Assembly (NCBI GenBank): GCA_021463195.1
Contig: JAJTXZ010000034.1
Span: 1-45,909, forward strand
DNA length: 45,909 nucleotides
Reading direction: 5' to 3'
From: Anaerolineae bacterium
Lineage (GTDB): Bacteria; Chloroflexota; Anaerolineae; UBA4142; SHND01
The translations under genes and the position numbers were made by a program. Positions 9,401-16,500 of the stretch are shown here, one piece after another. The notes under the pieces were generated by a model. That model saw nothing but the letters and a program-made list of their open reading frames with translations. It was not told where the DNA came from and searched no databases. Within the stretch, counting starts at the first letter, position 1. Every line of letters starts with the position of its first letter.

Positions 9401-10290
9401 TGATTGCGGAAGGACTGGCGTGGTTTGCGGATGTGGCGTTGGATTCCAATGCGAGCAGTCCCGCGCTCGTTTTGCCTGTGAATGTTACGCTCACGCCGAC
9501 GATTAGCTCGTTGTGGCGCGCCGAGGCGAGTCACAACTGCGCGTCCGCGATTTTGGCGATTGACGGCGATCTCGGTTCCTTTTGGACGAGCCAAGCGCGT
9601 CAATCTGCGGGCATGTGGTTCCGCGTAGATTTGGGCCAAGCGCGCTTGATTGATGGTTTGGCGTTTCGCTCGCCGGGACAGGCGTATCCGTCCGCGTACA
9701 CTGTCCGTATTTCGACCGACGGGCTGGTGTGGCGCACCGCGCACGCAGTGGCGCAAGGCAATCAGCGCGATGTGGTCGCCACCTTTGCGCCGTATGCGGT
9801 GCGTTACGCGCAGATTGATTTGCTCGCGTCGCACGATGCTGAATGGATGATTAGTGAAATCCAAATCCATCCTTGTCCGGTTTGGAACGCGACCGCAAGC
9901 AATAATAATGATTACGCGCAAAACGCGTTGGACAACAATCCAAATACGGCGTGGACGACTGTCGAAGCGCAAGCGCCGAATATGTGGTTTCAACTGGACC
10001 TCGGACGCGTCGAGAGTGTGAGCGGGTTGCGCTTGGCGCCGCCCAAAGACGAGGCGCCGCGCGGATATCGCGTCAGTGTTTGGAATCAGCAGGCGGGCGG
10101 TTGGCAAAAAATCGCGGAAAAACAAGATAATACTGAATCGGTCAATCTCAGTTTTGCGCCGGTCCAAACGCAATTTGTCAATATTCAACTGCTGCAATCC
10201 GCCGAAGCGCCGTTCGCCATTCGTGAAGCGCGCGTGACCAAAGCCATGACGGATTGGGCGGGCCCTCTGCGCGCGCCGCAAAAAAATTGA
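6475..10290 (+). CDS. Glycosidase-like barrel with five Ig-like repeats and two F5/8 type C domains
   Basis: A 1271-residue multidomain protein starting at GTG 6475. Residues about 30-345 look like a TIM-barrel glycoside hydrolase, with WVIGNEPN near residue 124 as the acid/base segment. The expected nucleophile strand reads VFITAASP near residue 267, with Ala where Glu is usual, so catalysis is doubtful. Residues about 362-1005 hold five NBR1/FW-type Ig-like repeats (LGYRWYNAQG..., PGQTA, EGxxWFS). Residues about 1009-1260 are two discoidin (F5/8 type C) sugar-binding domains (AIDGDLGSFWTS, ALDNNPNTAWTT). No signal peptide or membrane segment is visible, which is strange for a glycan-binding protein. 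A G10 tract at 7102-7111 lies in frame. Confidence 0.78.
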   Translation: MRQPASPHPLPARPMPRPPAPKFDEARVTGLPNYIAGLVDVGGEAHMLAAGKPGWIAVRAQVKVPDSSGDYTHLADRGLGVIVTLTNGSAPNGGLPNSIEYDLFAQQCAAFVKKSRGARLWVIGNEPNTARERPGYDGASNSGELTTPEMYARGFNLARRAIRALPGHEHDFVIPAAVAPFNTQTTYPGNPSGDWVRYFADLLFQITAQGGGADALALHTHTHGYDANLIASDAKGANQFQNRHWHFRAYRDFLAAVLPAMRALPVFITAASPLEPGWTNANRGWMNAALNEINAWNGIATNQPIQAVCFARWQSIPGDPSGWGFADKPQVVNDLRAALQHDFRLRWPGLPPTPDFKAQWAAPLNVPRNQLTTNQIVSGRVVVKNVGAKAWLAGGANPIRLGYRWYNAQAIEIPLAPGAEHFSLAQNVLPGQTAIFDNVKLRAPQWQGEYIVKFDLIQEGSAWFSAFNSPTCDLPLTIQAPPYALEWEQVMHPDAEGMALNSSLIGAVIVKNLGSRVWTKSGPGSVRLGYRWFNAQGQQIQVAPYAGNFEMDADTPPGKTATFSHIVLRAPSVEGTCTLRWDLAHEGVTWFSQQGVETFDRVIRVYTPIPDYAVKWVNLFLDVRGSLEPNETVTGTVTVQNIGAKTWRAVDEAPVRLGYHWYDANGDVVELTAYPGNFPLRQDVPPQGLATFENVVVRAPIPQAKYKLAFDLAQEGVTWFSAAGAKTFDAQVAVKTDAPPYAAQFQEIFAIPNQQITAGENVSGSIVVRNVGAEIWEQTGAAAVTLGYRWFNALGAPVDAPAYPGPFALAQKVAPRETATFESVSVETPLQPGEYTLRFDLRRGDAWFADSAGAAAETLARVKAPPLEWGAEFSAHNTPAHLTAGQTVDVAFHLVNTGKRAWETDGAHPVHIAYQWFASRALGAKLASDSLAAAQFDVQELRTALPFAVPPGEAVDFVASLAAPNQPGLYQLHWDLIAEGLAWFADVALDSNASSPALVLPVNVTLTPTISSLWRAEASHNCASAILAIDGDLGSFWTSQARQSAGMWFRVDLGQARLIDGLAFRSPGQAYPSAYTVRISTDGLVWRTAHAVAQGNQRDVVATFAPYAVRYAQIDLLASHDAEWMISEIQIHPCPVWNATASNNNDYAQNALDNNPNTAWTTVEAQAPNMWFQLDLGRVESVSGLRLAPPKDEAPRGYRVSVWNQQAGGWQKIAEKQDNTESVNLSFAPVQTQFVNIQLLQSAEAPFAIREARVTKAMTDWAGPLRAPQKN

Positions 10291-10391
10291 CGCTGGCGGC
10301 ACGTCCGCGCGCGTTTTGTAAACTGATTTCCGATAGTGGTATTACAGTTTGCTGACTAGGCGCCTTTGGCGGACTGCGTATAGTCAAGTCG

Positions 10392-10422
10392 TTGAAACAA
10401 CGGACGCGATTCAGTGTATAAT
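10392..10422 (+). promoter_or_regulatory. Promoter of the small secreted protein
   Basis: TTGAAA (10392-10397) and TATAAT (10417-10422) with a 19-base spacer. It is followed by a structured leader and the gene at 10507. Confidence 0.55.
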
Positions 10423-10433
10423 TCTCGCAGATT

Positions 10434-10480
10434 CCAATATTCAATCTTTTTCGCATGTGGGCGAAAAAAGTTGAATATTC
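10434..10480 (+). other. Long hairpin in the leader of the small secreted protein
   Basis: CAATATTCAA and TTTTTCGC pair with GCGAAAAA and TTGAATATT around a six-base loop, giving a stem of about 18 bp with one interruption. It occupies most of the 5' untranslated region and ends before the ribosome binding site AGAGGAGGTGA (10491-10501). It could stabilise the mRNA. Confidence 0.6.
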
Positions 10481-10506
10481 CACTCAACCAGAGGAGGTGA
10501 GACGAA

Positions 10507-10776
10507 ATGAAGCGCGTATTAGTTGTCGTACTGGCGCTGGCGATTCTGTTCACCGTGTTTGCGTCACAGGCGACGCCTGCTAACGCAGGCGGTCCATGGG
10601 GCCCATATCCCGGTTATGTGTTCCAGGGTTCGGGGTACAATCGGGTCTGCATGTATAGCGCATGGAATTGTTCGTATCGCTTTGTGCCGCCGTATCCGGT
10701 ATCGGGCTGGTACTATTATCCGTACAACACGTACTATCGCCCATCGCCGCAGCCGTATTACAATCCGAATTGGTAA
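10507..10776 (+). CDS. Small secreted Tyr/Pro-rich protein
   Basis: An 89-residue protein with a clear Sec signal peptide (MKRVLVVVLALAILFTVF, Ala-rich cleavage region near residue 27). The mature part of about 60 residues is rich in Tyr, Pro, Gly, Trp and Asn (GWYYYPYNTYY) and has two Cys (VCMYSAWNC) that could form a disulfide. The start has an excellent ribosome binding site. It is a single-gene unit with its own promoter, leader hairpin and terminator, which suggests strong expression. I recognise no family; the composition fits a surface, adhesive or matrix protein. Confidence 0.7.
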   Translation: MKRVLVVVLALAILFTVFASQATPANAGGPWGPYPGYVFQGSGYNRVCMYSAWNCSYRFVPPYPVSGWYYYPYNTYYRPSPQPYYNPNW

Positions 10777-10841
10777 GGATTGATTTTGCGGAACGAATCA
10801 AGCGCAAATGTCACTCGCAAGATGTGTTCTAGAGGAACGCA

Positions 10842-10875
10842 GCAACCGCCGAACACCCTCGGCGGTTGTCTTTTT
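10842..10875 (+). terminator. Intrinsic terminator of the small secreted protein gene
   Basis: An 11-bp stem (GCAACCGCCGA with TCGGCGGTTGT, one G-U pair), six-base loop, followed by CTTTTT. Confidence 0.85.
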
Positions 10876-11013
10876 AGCGTTGGAACAAACGACGCGCAGA
10901 TTGCGTCTACTGTCTGTCGGTCCGCGCAACCTTCGCGTCGGCGCGCCGTTTGTGAATAACGATACCTTGATTTTTTGTATCGCAAAATATATTGCCGATT
11001 TGTTGATTTTTGC
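10876..11013. other. Intergenic, no gene seen
   Basis: Lies between the terminator and the riboswitch promoter. It becomes AT-rich towards 11010 and may contain upstream promoter elements. I see no coding region. Confidence 0.5.
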
Positions 11014-11042
11014 TTGACAAGCGCTAGAATTCGTGATATAAA
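11014..11042 (+). promoter_or_regulatory. Strong sigma-70-type promoter for the riboswitch RNA
   Basis: A consensus TTGACA (11014-11019), 17-base spacer and TATAAA (11037-11042). Transcription would begin near 11049, about 30 bases before the riboswitch. Confidence 0.8.
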
Positions 11043-11079
11043 AATTCCGCAATAATTGTTACGCAAAATCGCATAGTTC

Positions 11080-11210
11080 TTGTCAGCCAAATCTTCGGGC
11101 GAGCCGGAGAGCGGAGGAACCAACTCTGGGGTGTGTTCTGCCAAGCAGAAGGGACATCTTTCAGTCCTAACCCGACAGCTAACTTCGTAGGCAGTGAAAG
11201 GGACAGGTCT
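11080..11210 (+). promoter_or_regulatory. Cyclic-di-AMP riboswitch (ydaO/yuaA motif)
   Basis: Conserved blocks of the ydaO motif occur in order: GCC closing helix at 11086, CGGAGGAACCAACTC at 11112-11126, GGGGTG at 11128-11133, a variable hairpin (TTCTGCCAAGCAGAA), and the signature CCCGACAGCTAACTTCGTAG at 11171-11190, followed by GGC (11190-11192) closing the helix. This is nearly the same string as in characterised c-di-AMP riboswitches. These are usually off-switches for K+ uptake and wall-remodelling genes. Here the downstream region holds terminators and no recognisable gene before tRNA-Phe. Confidence 0.88.
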
Positions 11211-11218
11211 GTAGCCGT

Positions 11219-11276
11219 GACCACAGATTTGACCTGTGGTCATTTTCGTCGAAAGACAGTATCGCGCGGACGCGAT
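11219..11276 (+). other. Hairpins in the riboswitch expression platform
   Basis: GACCACAG (11219-11226) pairs with CTGTGGTC (11234-11241), and ATCGCG (11261-11266) pairs with CGCGAT (11271-11276). They lie between the aptamer and the terminator at 11290 and may take part in switching. Confidence 0.45.
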
Positions 11277-11289
11277 GCTTGCATTCGTC

Positions 11290-11325
11290 GGGCTGTGACT
11301 TGGACCAGGTCGCAGTCCGTTTTTT
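11290..11325 (+). terminator. Terminator downstream of the c-di-AMP riboswitch
   Basis: GGGCTGTGACT pairs over 11 positions (three G-U) with GGTCGCAGTCC around a seven-base loop, then GTTTTTT. It is the likely ligand-controlled terminator, about 80 bases after the aptamer. Confidence 0.75.
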
Positions 11326-11367
11326 GTGTTCGTTTTTCCTTGACCCTTCTTCTCCTCCTTTTCGAAA

Positions 11368-11467
11368 GGTTATCTCCTTGCATCGGCGTCTGTGTGGGGA
11401 GATAACCGCGCAGTTGGACCACGCGGTGTTTGTTCATCAATGTTGATGGACAACACCGCGTTTTTTT
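11368..11467 (+). ncRNA. Structured, terminated RNA segment behind the riboswitch
   Basis: After the first terminator come a perfect 10-bp stem (GGTTATCTCC at 11368-11377 with GGAGATAACC at 11398-11407, 20-base loop) and then a very strong terminator. I find no start codon with a ribosome binding site and no coding pattern between 11326 and 11467. The read-through product may be a small RNA, or this is the leftover of a deleted gene. Confidence 0.45.
11421..11467 (+). terminator. Strong second terminator of the riboswitch transcript
   Basis: ACGCGGTGTT pairs with AACACCGCGT and the helix continues through TTCATCA/TGATGGA around a short loop, followed by seven T. Confidence 0.85.
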
Positions 11468-11521
11468 CGAGCGCGCGCGCCCAAGCCGCGCGCGTGAAAT
11501 TTCGAGCAAAGAATGATTTGT

Positions 11522-11549
11522 TTGACATTCGCCACAATCCGCATAGAAT
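11522..11549 (+). promoter_or_regulatory. tRNA-Phe promoter
   Basis: TTGACA (11522-11527), 16-base spacer, TAGAAT (11544-11549); the tRNA begins 14 bases later. Confidence 0.75.
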
Positions 11550-11563
11550 AGCATATCGCTGAC

Positions 11564-11636
11564 GCCGAGATAGCTCAGTTGGTAGAGCATGCGGCTGAAA
11601 ACCGCAGTGTCCGCAGTTCGATTCTGCGTCTCGGCA
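11564..11636 (+). tRNA. tRNA-Phe (anticodon GAA)
   Basis: A 73-base cloverleaf: acceptor GCCGAGA with TCTCGGC and discriminator A, D arm with AGCTCAGTTGGTAGAGC, anticodon GAA at 11597-11599, and T arm with GTTCGATTC. The 3' CCA is not encoded. It is transcribed alone, with its own promoter and terminator. Confidence 0.96.
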
Positions 11637-11645
11637 TTTTTTATT

Positions 11646-11682
11646 GCGTTCGCTTGTAAAAGCGGGCGCAGTTTTTTTTTTC
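11646..11682 (+). terminator. tRNA-Phe terminator
   Basis: GCGTTCGCTT pairs with AAGCGGGCGC (two G-U) around a short loop, followed by a run of ten T. Confidence 0.8.
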
Positions 11683-11830
11683 GAAAATATGGGATAGTAT
11701 AGTCACCGCGCGGTGGATGCGCTTACGCGTAACCTTTGTTATAATCACAGCGTAAGAAATTACAGAATCCGCATGCGCAAGTCGGCGCGCGGATGGGCTA
11801 GCTCGTTTCCGAACTACTAAAGGAGGAGTT

Positions 11831-12574
11831 ATGGAGGTAGGCAAGTCATTTACGTACATGTTCGAGGACAAGGATTGGATTGCCAAAATCGCGATTGGCG
11901 GTTTGATTACGCTGATCCCTGTTGTCGGCTCGTTAATCGTTCTCGGCTATGTGCTGCGAGTGGTGCGTAATACGCGTGATGATGTAACCCCGATATTGCC
12001 CGAATGGAATGATATTGGCGATATGCTGGTCAAAGGGTTCATGGCGGTCTTGGGTTTGTTAATTTGGTCGCTGCCGGTGATTGCGCTTGCCTGCTGCACC
12101 GGGTTGTTGGTTGCCGCGCTCGGCGGCGCCGGAGCGAATTCGGACGATAACAGCATGGCTGCCCTGGCTGGCTTTGTCGCGCTTTGCATGTATGGTTTAA
12201 TGTTTATCGTCGCGCTTGCCATCAGCTTGTTCGTGTATGCGCCGCTCACGAATTTCGCGTTAAATAACCAAATCGCCACCTTTTGGGATTTTCGCGGCAC
12301 GTGGAAATATATTCAAACGAATCCGGGCAATTATTTCATCGCGTTCTTGCTCGCGCTGGTGGCGAACTTTATCGCCGGTTTTGGTATCATCTTGTGCTTT
12401 ATCGGCGTCATCTTTACGTCTTTTTGGGCGATGCTTGTGATGGGACATTTGTTTGGCCAAGTGGCGCGCGCCAATACGCCGCCCGGCGACCCGACTCTGT
12501 TCCCGCCTGCGCCGCCAATGGATGAGCCGCCGGGCATGATGCAGATTCCGATGGACCCCGCGCCGTCGGCATAG
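11831..12574 (+). CDS. DUF4013 membrane protein
   Basis: A 247-residue multi-pass membrane protein with a very good ribosome binding site (AAAGGAGGAG, 11819-11828). It begins with the family's hallmark N-terminus (SFTYMFEDKDWIAKIAIGG) and has LPEWNDIGDMLVKGF near residue 52, typical of DUF4013. About five hydrophobic segments follow. The last 35 residues are a Pro/Met-rich cytoplasmic or exposed tail. DUF4013 proteins have no proven function. TATAAT at 11740-11745 may be its -10 box. It is followed after 61 bases by the DUF4126 gene. Confidence 0.82.
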   Translation: MEVGKSFTYMFEDKDWIAKIAIGGLITLIPVVGSLIVLGYVLRVVRNTRDDVTPILPEWNDIGDMLVKGFMAVLGLLIWSLPVIALACCTGLLVAALGGAGANSDDNSMAALAGFVALCMYGLMFIVALAISLFVYAPLTNFALNNQIATFWDFRGTWKYIQTNPGNYFIAFLLALVANFIAGFGIILCFIGVIFTSFWAMLVMGHLFGQVARANTPPGDPTLFPPAPPMDEPPGMMQIPMDPAPSA

Positions 12575-12590
12575 TTTTTTCGACGAACGT

Positions 12591-12609
12591 ATCACAAAAC
12601 GTTTGTGAT
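12591..12609 (+). other. Small intergenic hairpin
   Basis: ATCACAAA and TTTGTGAT form an eight-bp stem with a three-base loop between the DUF4013 and DUF4126 genes. There is no T run, so it is more likely an RNA-stability or operator-like site than a terminator. Confidence 0.4.
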
Positions 12610-12635
12610 TCATTCGTTTGGTATGAGAGGTAATT

Positions 12636-13247
12636 ATGGGTGGAATCACCGCTATTATTTCCGCGTTTGGACTGTCCGCCGCAAGCGGTTTAAATGCTTA
12701 TATTCCGCTGCTGCTTGTGGGTTTGACCGCGCGCTTTACGGATTGGATTACGCTTGCGGCGCCGTTCGATTTGTTGGCGAATGAATGGGTCCTGGGCGCG
12801 CTGGCGATTTTGCTCGGCATCGAATTTTTTGCCGACAAGATTCCGGTCGTGGACCATGCGAACGACGCGATTCAAACGTTCATTCGCCCCGCTGCCGGCG
12901 CGATTTTGTTTGCGTCCGAAGCGCATGTCATTACTTCGATCCCCCCCGTCGTTGCCTTGATTCTGGGCTTGTTCGTCGCGTTCGGAGTGCATGCGACGAA
13001 AGCGACGGCGCGTCCGCTTGTGACGGTGGCGACCGGCGGCGTTGGCAATCCTGTTGTAAGCGCAGCGGAAGATGTCGCGTCGGTTGGCATGACAATCATG
13101 GCGCTGCTGGCGCCGATCTTGCTGCTGCTCTCGTTTATCGCGCTCTTGTTGGCGGGATTTATGATTTGGACGCGCAAGCGTAAAAAGGCGGTGGCAGTCT
13201 CGACAACGAATTCGGCTTCGAGTCAACCGCTGGATTGGCCCCAGTAA
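12636..13247 (+). CDS. DUF4126 membrane protein
   Basis: A 203-residue protein with a signature of the DUF4126 family: an N-terminal ASGLNAYIPLL segment, FADKIPVVDHANDAIQTFIRP in the middle (residues about 67-87), and a Gly-rich loop (VATGGVGNPVVSAAEDV). Four or five hydrophobic segments are visible, with a basic, Ser-rich C-terminal tail. The family function is unproven. GAGAGG upstream of ATG serves as ribosome binding site. It is probably co-transcribed with the DUF4013 gene and ends at a strong terminator. Confidence 0.82.
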   Translation: MGGITAIISAFGLSAASGLNAYIPLLLVGLTARFTDWITLAAPFDLLANEWVLGALAILLGIEFFADKIPVVDHANDAIQTFIRPAAGAILFASEAHVITSIPPVVALILGLFVAFGVHATKATARPLVTVATGGVGNPVVSAAEDVASVGMTIMALLAPILLLLSFIALLLAGFMIWTRKRKKAVAVSTTNSASSQPLDWPQ

Positions 13248-13260
13248 TCGCATAAAACAT

Positions 13261-13292
13261 GACGCGCGTCCCAAAGGACGCGCGTCTTTTTT
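13261..13292 (+). terminator. Intrinsic terminator after DUF4126
   Basis: A perfect 11-bp stem (GACGCGCGTCC with GGACGCGCGTC), four-base loop and six T. Confidence 0.92.
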
Positions 13293-13308
13293 GTATCCCC
13301 CAAACCTC

Positions 13309-13337
13309 TTTTCATCACGCGCGCGCTATGCTACAAT
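13309..13337 (+). promoter_or_regulatory. Promoter of the cyclase fusion gene, likely leaderless
   Basis: TTTTCA (13309-13314), 17-base spacer, TACAAT (13332-13337). The ATG at 13345 is only seven bases after the -10 box, and no ribosome binding site is present. Confidence 0.5.
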
Positions 13338-13344
13338 TTCACGC

Positions 13345-13524
13345 ATGGACGACGCTGCAGAAAACTCGGACGAACGACGTCCGGTCACCATTTTATTCAC
13401 CGATATTGTCGGTTCGACCGCGCACGCGGAAAAACTCGACGCCGAAGAATGGAAAGAAATCGTCAATGGCGCGCATCGCCGCGTGAGCGAGGCGGTGACG
13501 CGTTACGAAGGCACCGTCGCGTAA
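13345..13524 (+). pseudogene. N-terminal fragment of the cyclase fusion, ended by an internal stop
   Basis: 59 codons starting at ATG 13345 encode the first part of a class III nucleotide cyclase (PVTILFTDIVGSTAHAEKLD), including the first metal-binding Asp of FTDIVGST. The frame stops at TAA 13522-13524, where homologues usually have Gln (VAQLLGDG, here VA-stop-LLGDG). A single C-to-T change from CAA explains it. The following frame continues without a break at 13528. It is a recent nonsense mutation, a sequencing error, or a read-through site. Confidence 0.7.
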
Positions 13525-13527
13525 CTT

Positions 13528-16500
13528 TTGGGCGATGGCGTTCTCGCGTTCTTTGGCGCGCCCCATTCGCACGAAGACGACCCCGCGCGGGCAGTGCGCG
13601 CTGGCTTGGAAATTCAACGCGCGATGTCAGAATACGCGAACGAGTTGCGCGGCTATGTGGAAAATTTTCAAATGCGTGTTGGCATCAATACAGGCGATGT
13701 TGTCGTCGGCGCGGTGGGCAGCGCGGAACATTCCGAGTATCTCGCCGTCGGTGATGCGGTGAATCTCGCCGCGCGTTTGCAGAGCGCGGCGCAACCGGGC
13801 GCCGTTTTGATTTCCGAAAATACAGCGCGTCTCGTGCAAGCATTTTTCGATTTGCGCGACATGGGCGAAATCTCCGTCAAGGGCAAAACGGAATCGCTTC
13901 GTGTGTTTGAGGTGATTCAAGAACGCGCGGGCTTTGCGGGCGGACGCGGCATCGCGGGTTTGAGTTCGCCGCTTGTCGGACGCGAACGCGAGTTGAATGA
14001 ATTGAACGCCGCGTTGAACGATTTGCGCGCGGGACAGGGCCAAATTGTTTTCGTGTTGGGCGAGGCGGGGATTGGGAAAACGCGGTTGGTGGAAGAAGCG
14101 CGGGCGCGGGTAGAAACGGAACCGGGTTCCGTTTCTACCCGCTTTCTCGAAGGTCGCGCGCTTTCGTACGGGCAATCGCTTCCGTTCTGGACAATCACGC
14201 AACTCTTGCAAAATGATTTGGGCATTGTGGACGGCGAACATGAAATCAAAATTCGCGTTGCGCTAAAAAAGCGCGTGCAAGAATTGTTTGCAAAAAAATC
14301 GGATGAGGTGTTTCCGTATCTCGCGCATTTGCTCGGCGTGAAATTAGAGGGCGAACAAGCGGAACGCGTAAAAATTCTCGACGGCGAAACGCTCAAGCGT
14401 CAAGCGTTGCTTTCGATTGCGGAATATTTCTTGAAACTCGCGCAGCGGCAGCCGACCGTTTTGGTGTTGGAAGATTTGCATTGGGCAGACCCGTCGTCAC
14501 TCGACGCGCTGGAGCGACTCTTGCGCGTCACCGAACGCGCGCCGTTGATGCTCATCGCCTTGATGCGCGCGGAAACGGACAAACCCGCGTGGCGCATCCG
14601 CGACCTTGCCGCGCGCGAATATCGGCGGCGTTTTCACGAGCTTGAATTGGAACCATTGGCGGCGAATGAGGCGAATGCGCTCGTGGATAATTTGCTCGCC
14701 CTTGCGGATTTGCCCGACGCGCTGCGGCAAATGATTCTCGCACGCGCCGAAGGCAACCCATTGTTTTTGGAAGAAATTTTGCGCGCGGTGATTGACCAAG
14801 GCACACTCGCCCGCGACGAACATAATCGCTGGCATGCCCAGTCTTTAGTCTCTAGTCTCCACATCCCCGACACCCTCCAAGCTCTCCTCCTCGCGCGCAT
14901 TGATCGTTTGGAAGAGGATGTGAAACGGACGCTGCAACTCGCGTCGGTGATTGGGCGCAGTTTTTTATTCAAATTGCTTGAAGCGATTTCGGATGCGGAG
15001 CGCGAAGTGGATTGGCATCTCGCGCAATTGGAACGCGCCGATTTGGTGCATGAGAAAACGCGTCTGCCCGAACTCGAATACATGTTCAAACATTCGCTTA
15101 CGCAGGAAGCCGCTTACGCATCGCTCGTGCGCGAACGCCGCCAAGAATTTCACCGCCGCGTGGCGAACGCATTGGAAAAAATTTTTGCGGAACGTCAAAA
15201 TGAATTTCTCGGCTTGTTCGCCTATCATTTTGACCGCGCGGGGGAAAAGGAAAAAGCGATTAATTATTTGATTCGCGCGGGCGACAAGACGCGCTTGAGC
15301 GACGCGCATGAAGAGGCGATTGCGCTTTATGAACGCGCGATAGAGTTATTACGCGAAAGCGGAGATGCGGAGCGCAAGGCAAAGACGTGGCTCAAGTTGG
15401 GACTGATTTATCACGCGAATTTCGAATTTGATAAAGCGCACGAGGCGAATGAAAAAGCGTTCGCACTTGAACAAAAAGCGCTCCCGCAAGCACAGCGCAC
15501 GCCGAGTATAAAGAGGGAGGGTGATAATTCGCTACGCGTTTTTCGTTTTAGCGCAGGCCGATACACCACGCTCGATCCAGCATTTCCGTTGTTTACTTGG
15601 GAGACGGACGTTATTCTTGCGCTCTTTGCGGGCTTGGCAGAAATGGACGCGGAATTGAACGTCGTGCCTCATGCCGCGCGTTCCTGGGAGGTTCTGGATG
15701 GCGGAAGGCGTTATGTATTCTATCTGCGCGAGGATGTGTCTTGGACGAACGGGACGCGCGTGACGGCAGAAGATTTTGAATGGGCTTGGAAGCGCAATCT
15801 CGCGCCTTTTACCCATTCCAGCAGTGCGGAACTTTTGGACGAGATTGAGGGCGCGCGGGATTTTCGCGAGGGACGCAATAGTGATCCGAGCGCGGTCGGA
15901 GTGCGCGCGCTCGACGCATTGACTCTGGAGGTGCGACTGGTAAAACCCATTGCTTATTTCCCCTACCTGCTCACACAACCGGTCACTTTTCCGCTGCCGC
16001 GCGCGGTGATCGAAAAATATGGTGATGAATGGTGGAAACCGGAACATGTTGTATCTAATGGCGCGTTCCGCTTGGCGACATTTGAACCCAAACAGATTGT
16101 CCTCGAACGGAATCCAACATATTTTGGCGAGTTCTCTGGCAACCTTGATCGCATCGAAACATGGTATACGGCGGATTCTGGGGAGCAACTGCAACAATAT
16201 GCGCAAGATCGGATTGATATGTGCGTTGTCCCTCAACGCGATATACTGCCGAACTTTGCAGAATTTGTGAGCCAAAAAGAACAGTCCCCTGTCTCCGGTC
16301 TGGGTGGCGAGTTTCTGCTGCTCCTTCCACGTCCACCTCTCGACGATGTGCGCGTGCGCTGCGCGCTAATTCATGCCCTCGATCGCGAGCGCGTGAGCCA
16401 AGTATGGCACGGCGCCGCATTGCCCGCCGCGCGCGGCGGAATCGTTCCGCCGGGGATAGCGGGACACTCGCCCGAAATCGGTTTGACCTTTGATCTCGAC

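Noticed and set aside
11133-11405. 90-codon open frame overlapping the c-di-AMP riboswitch
   Set aside because: It crosses the aptamer and the terminator and has no coding signature or ribosome binding site.
11080-12574. c-di-AMP riboswitch controlling the DUF4013 gene
   Set aside because: Two terminators, a tRNA with its own promoter and terminator, and more than 500 bases lie between; direct cis control is unlikely.
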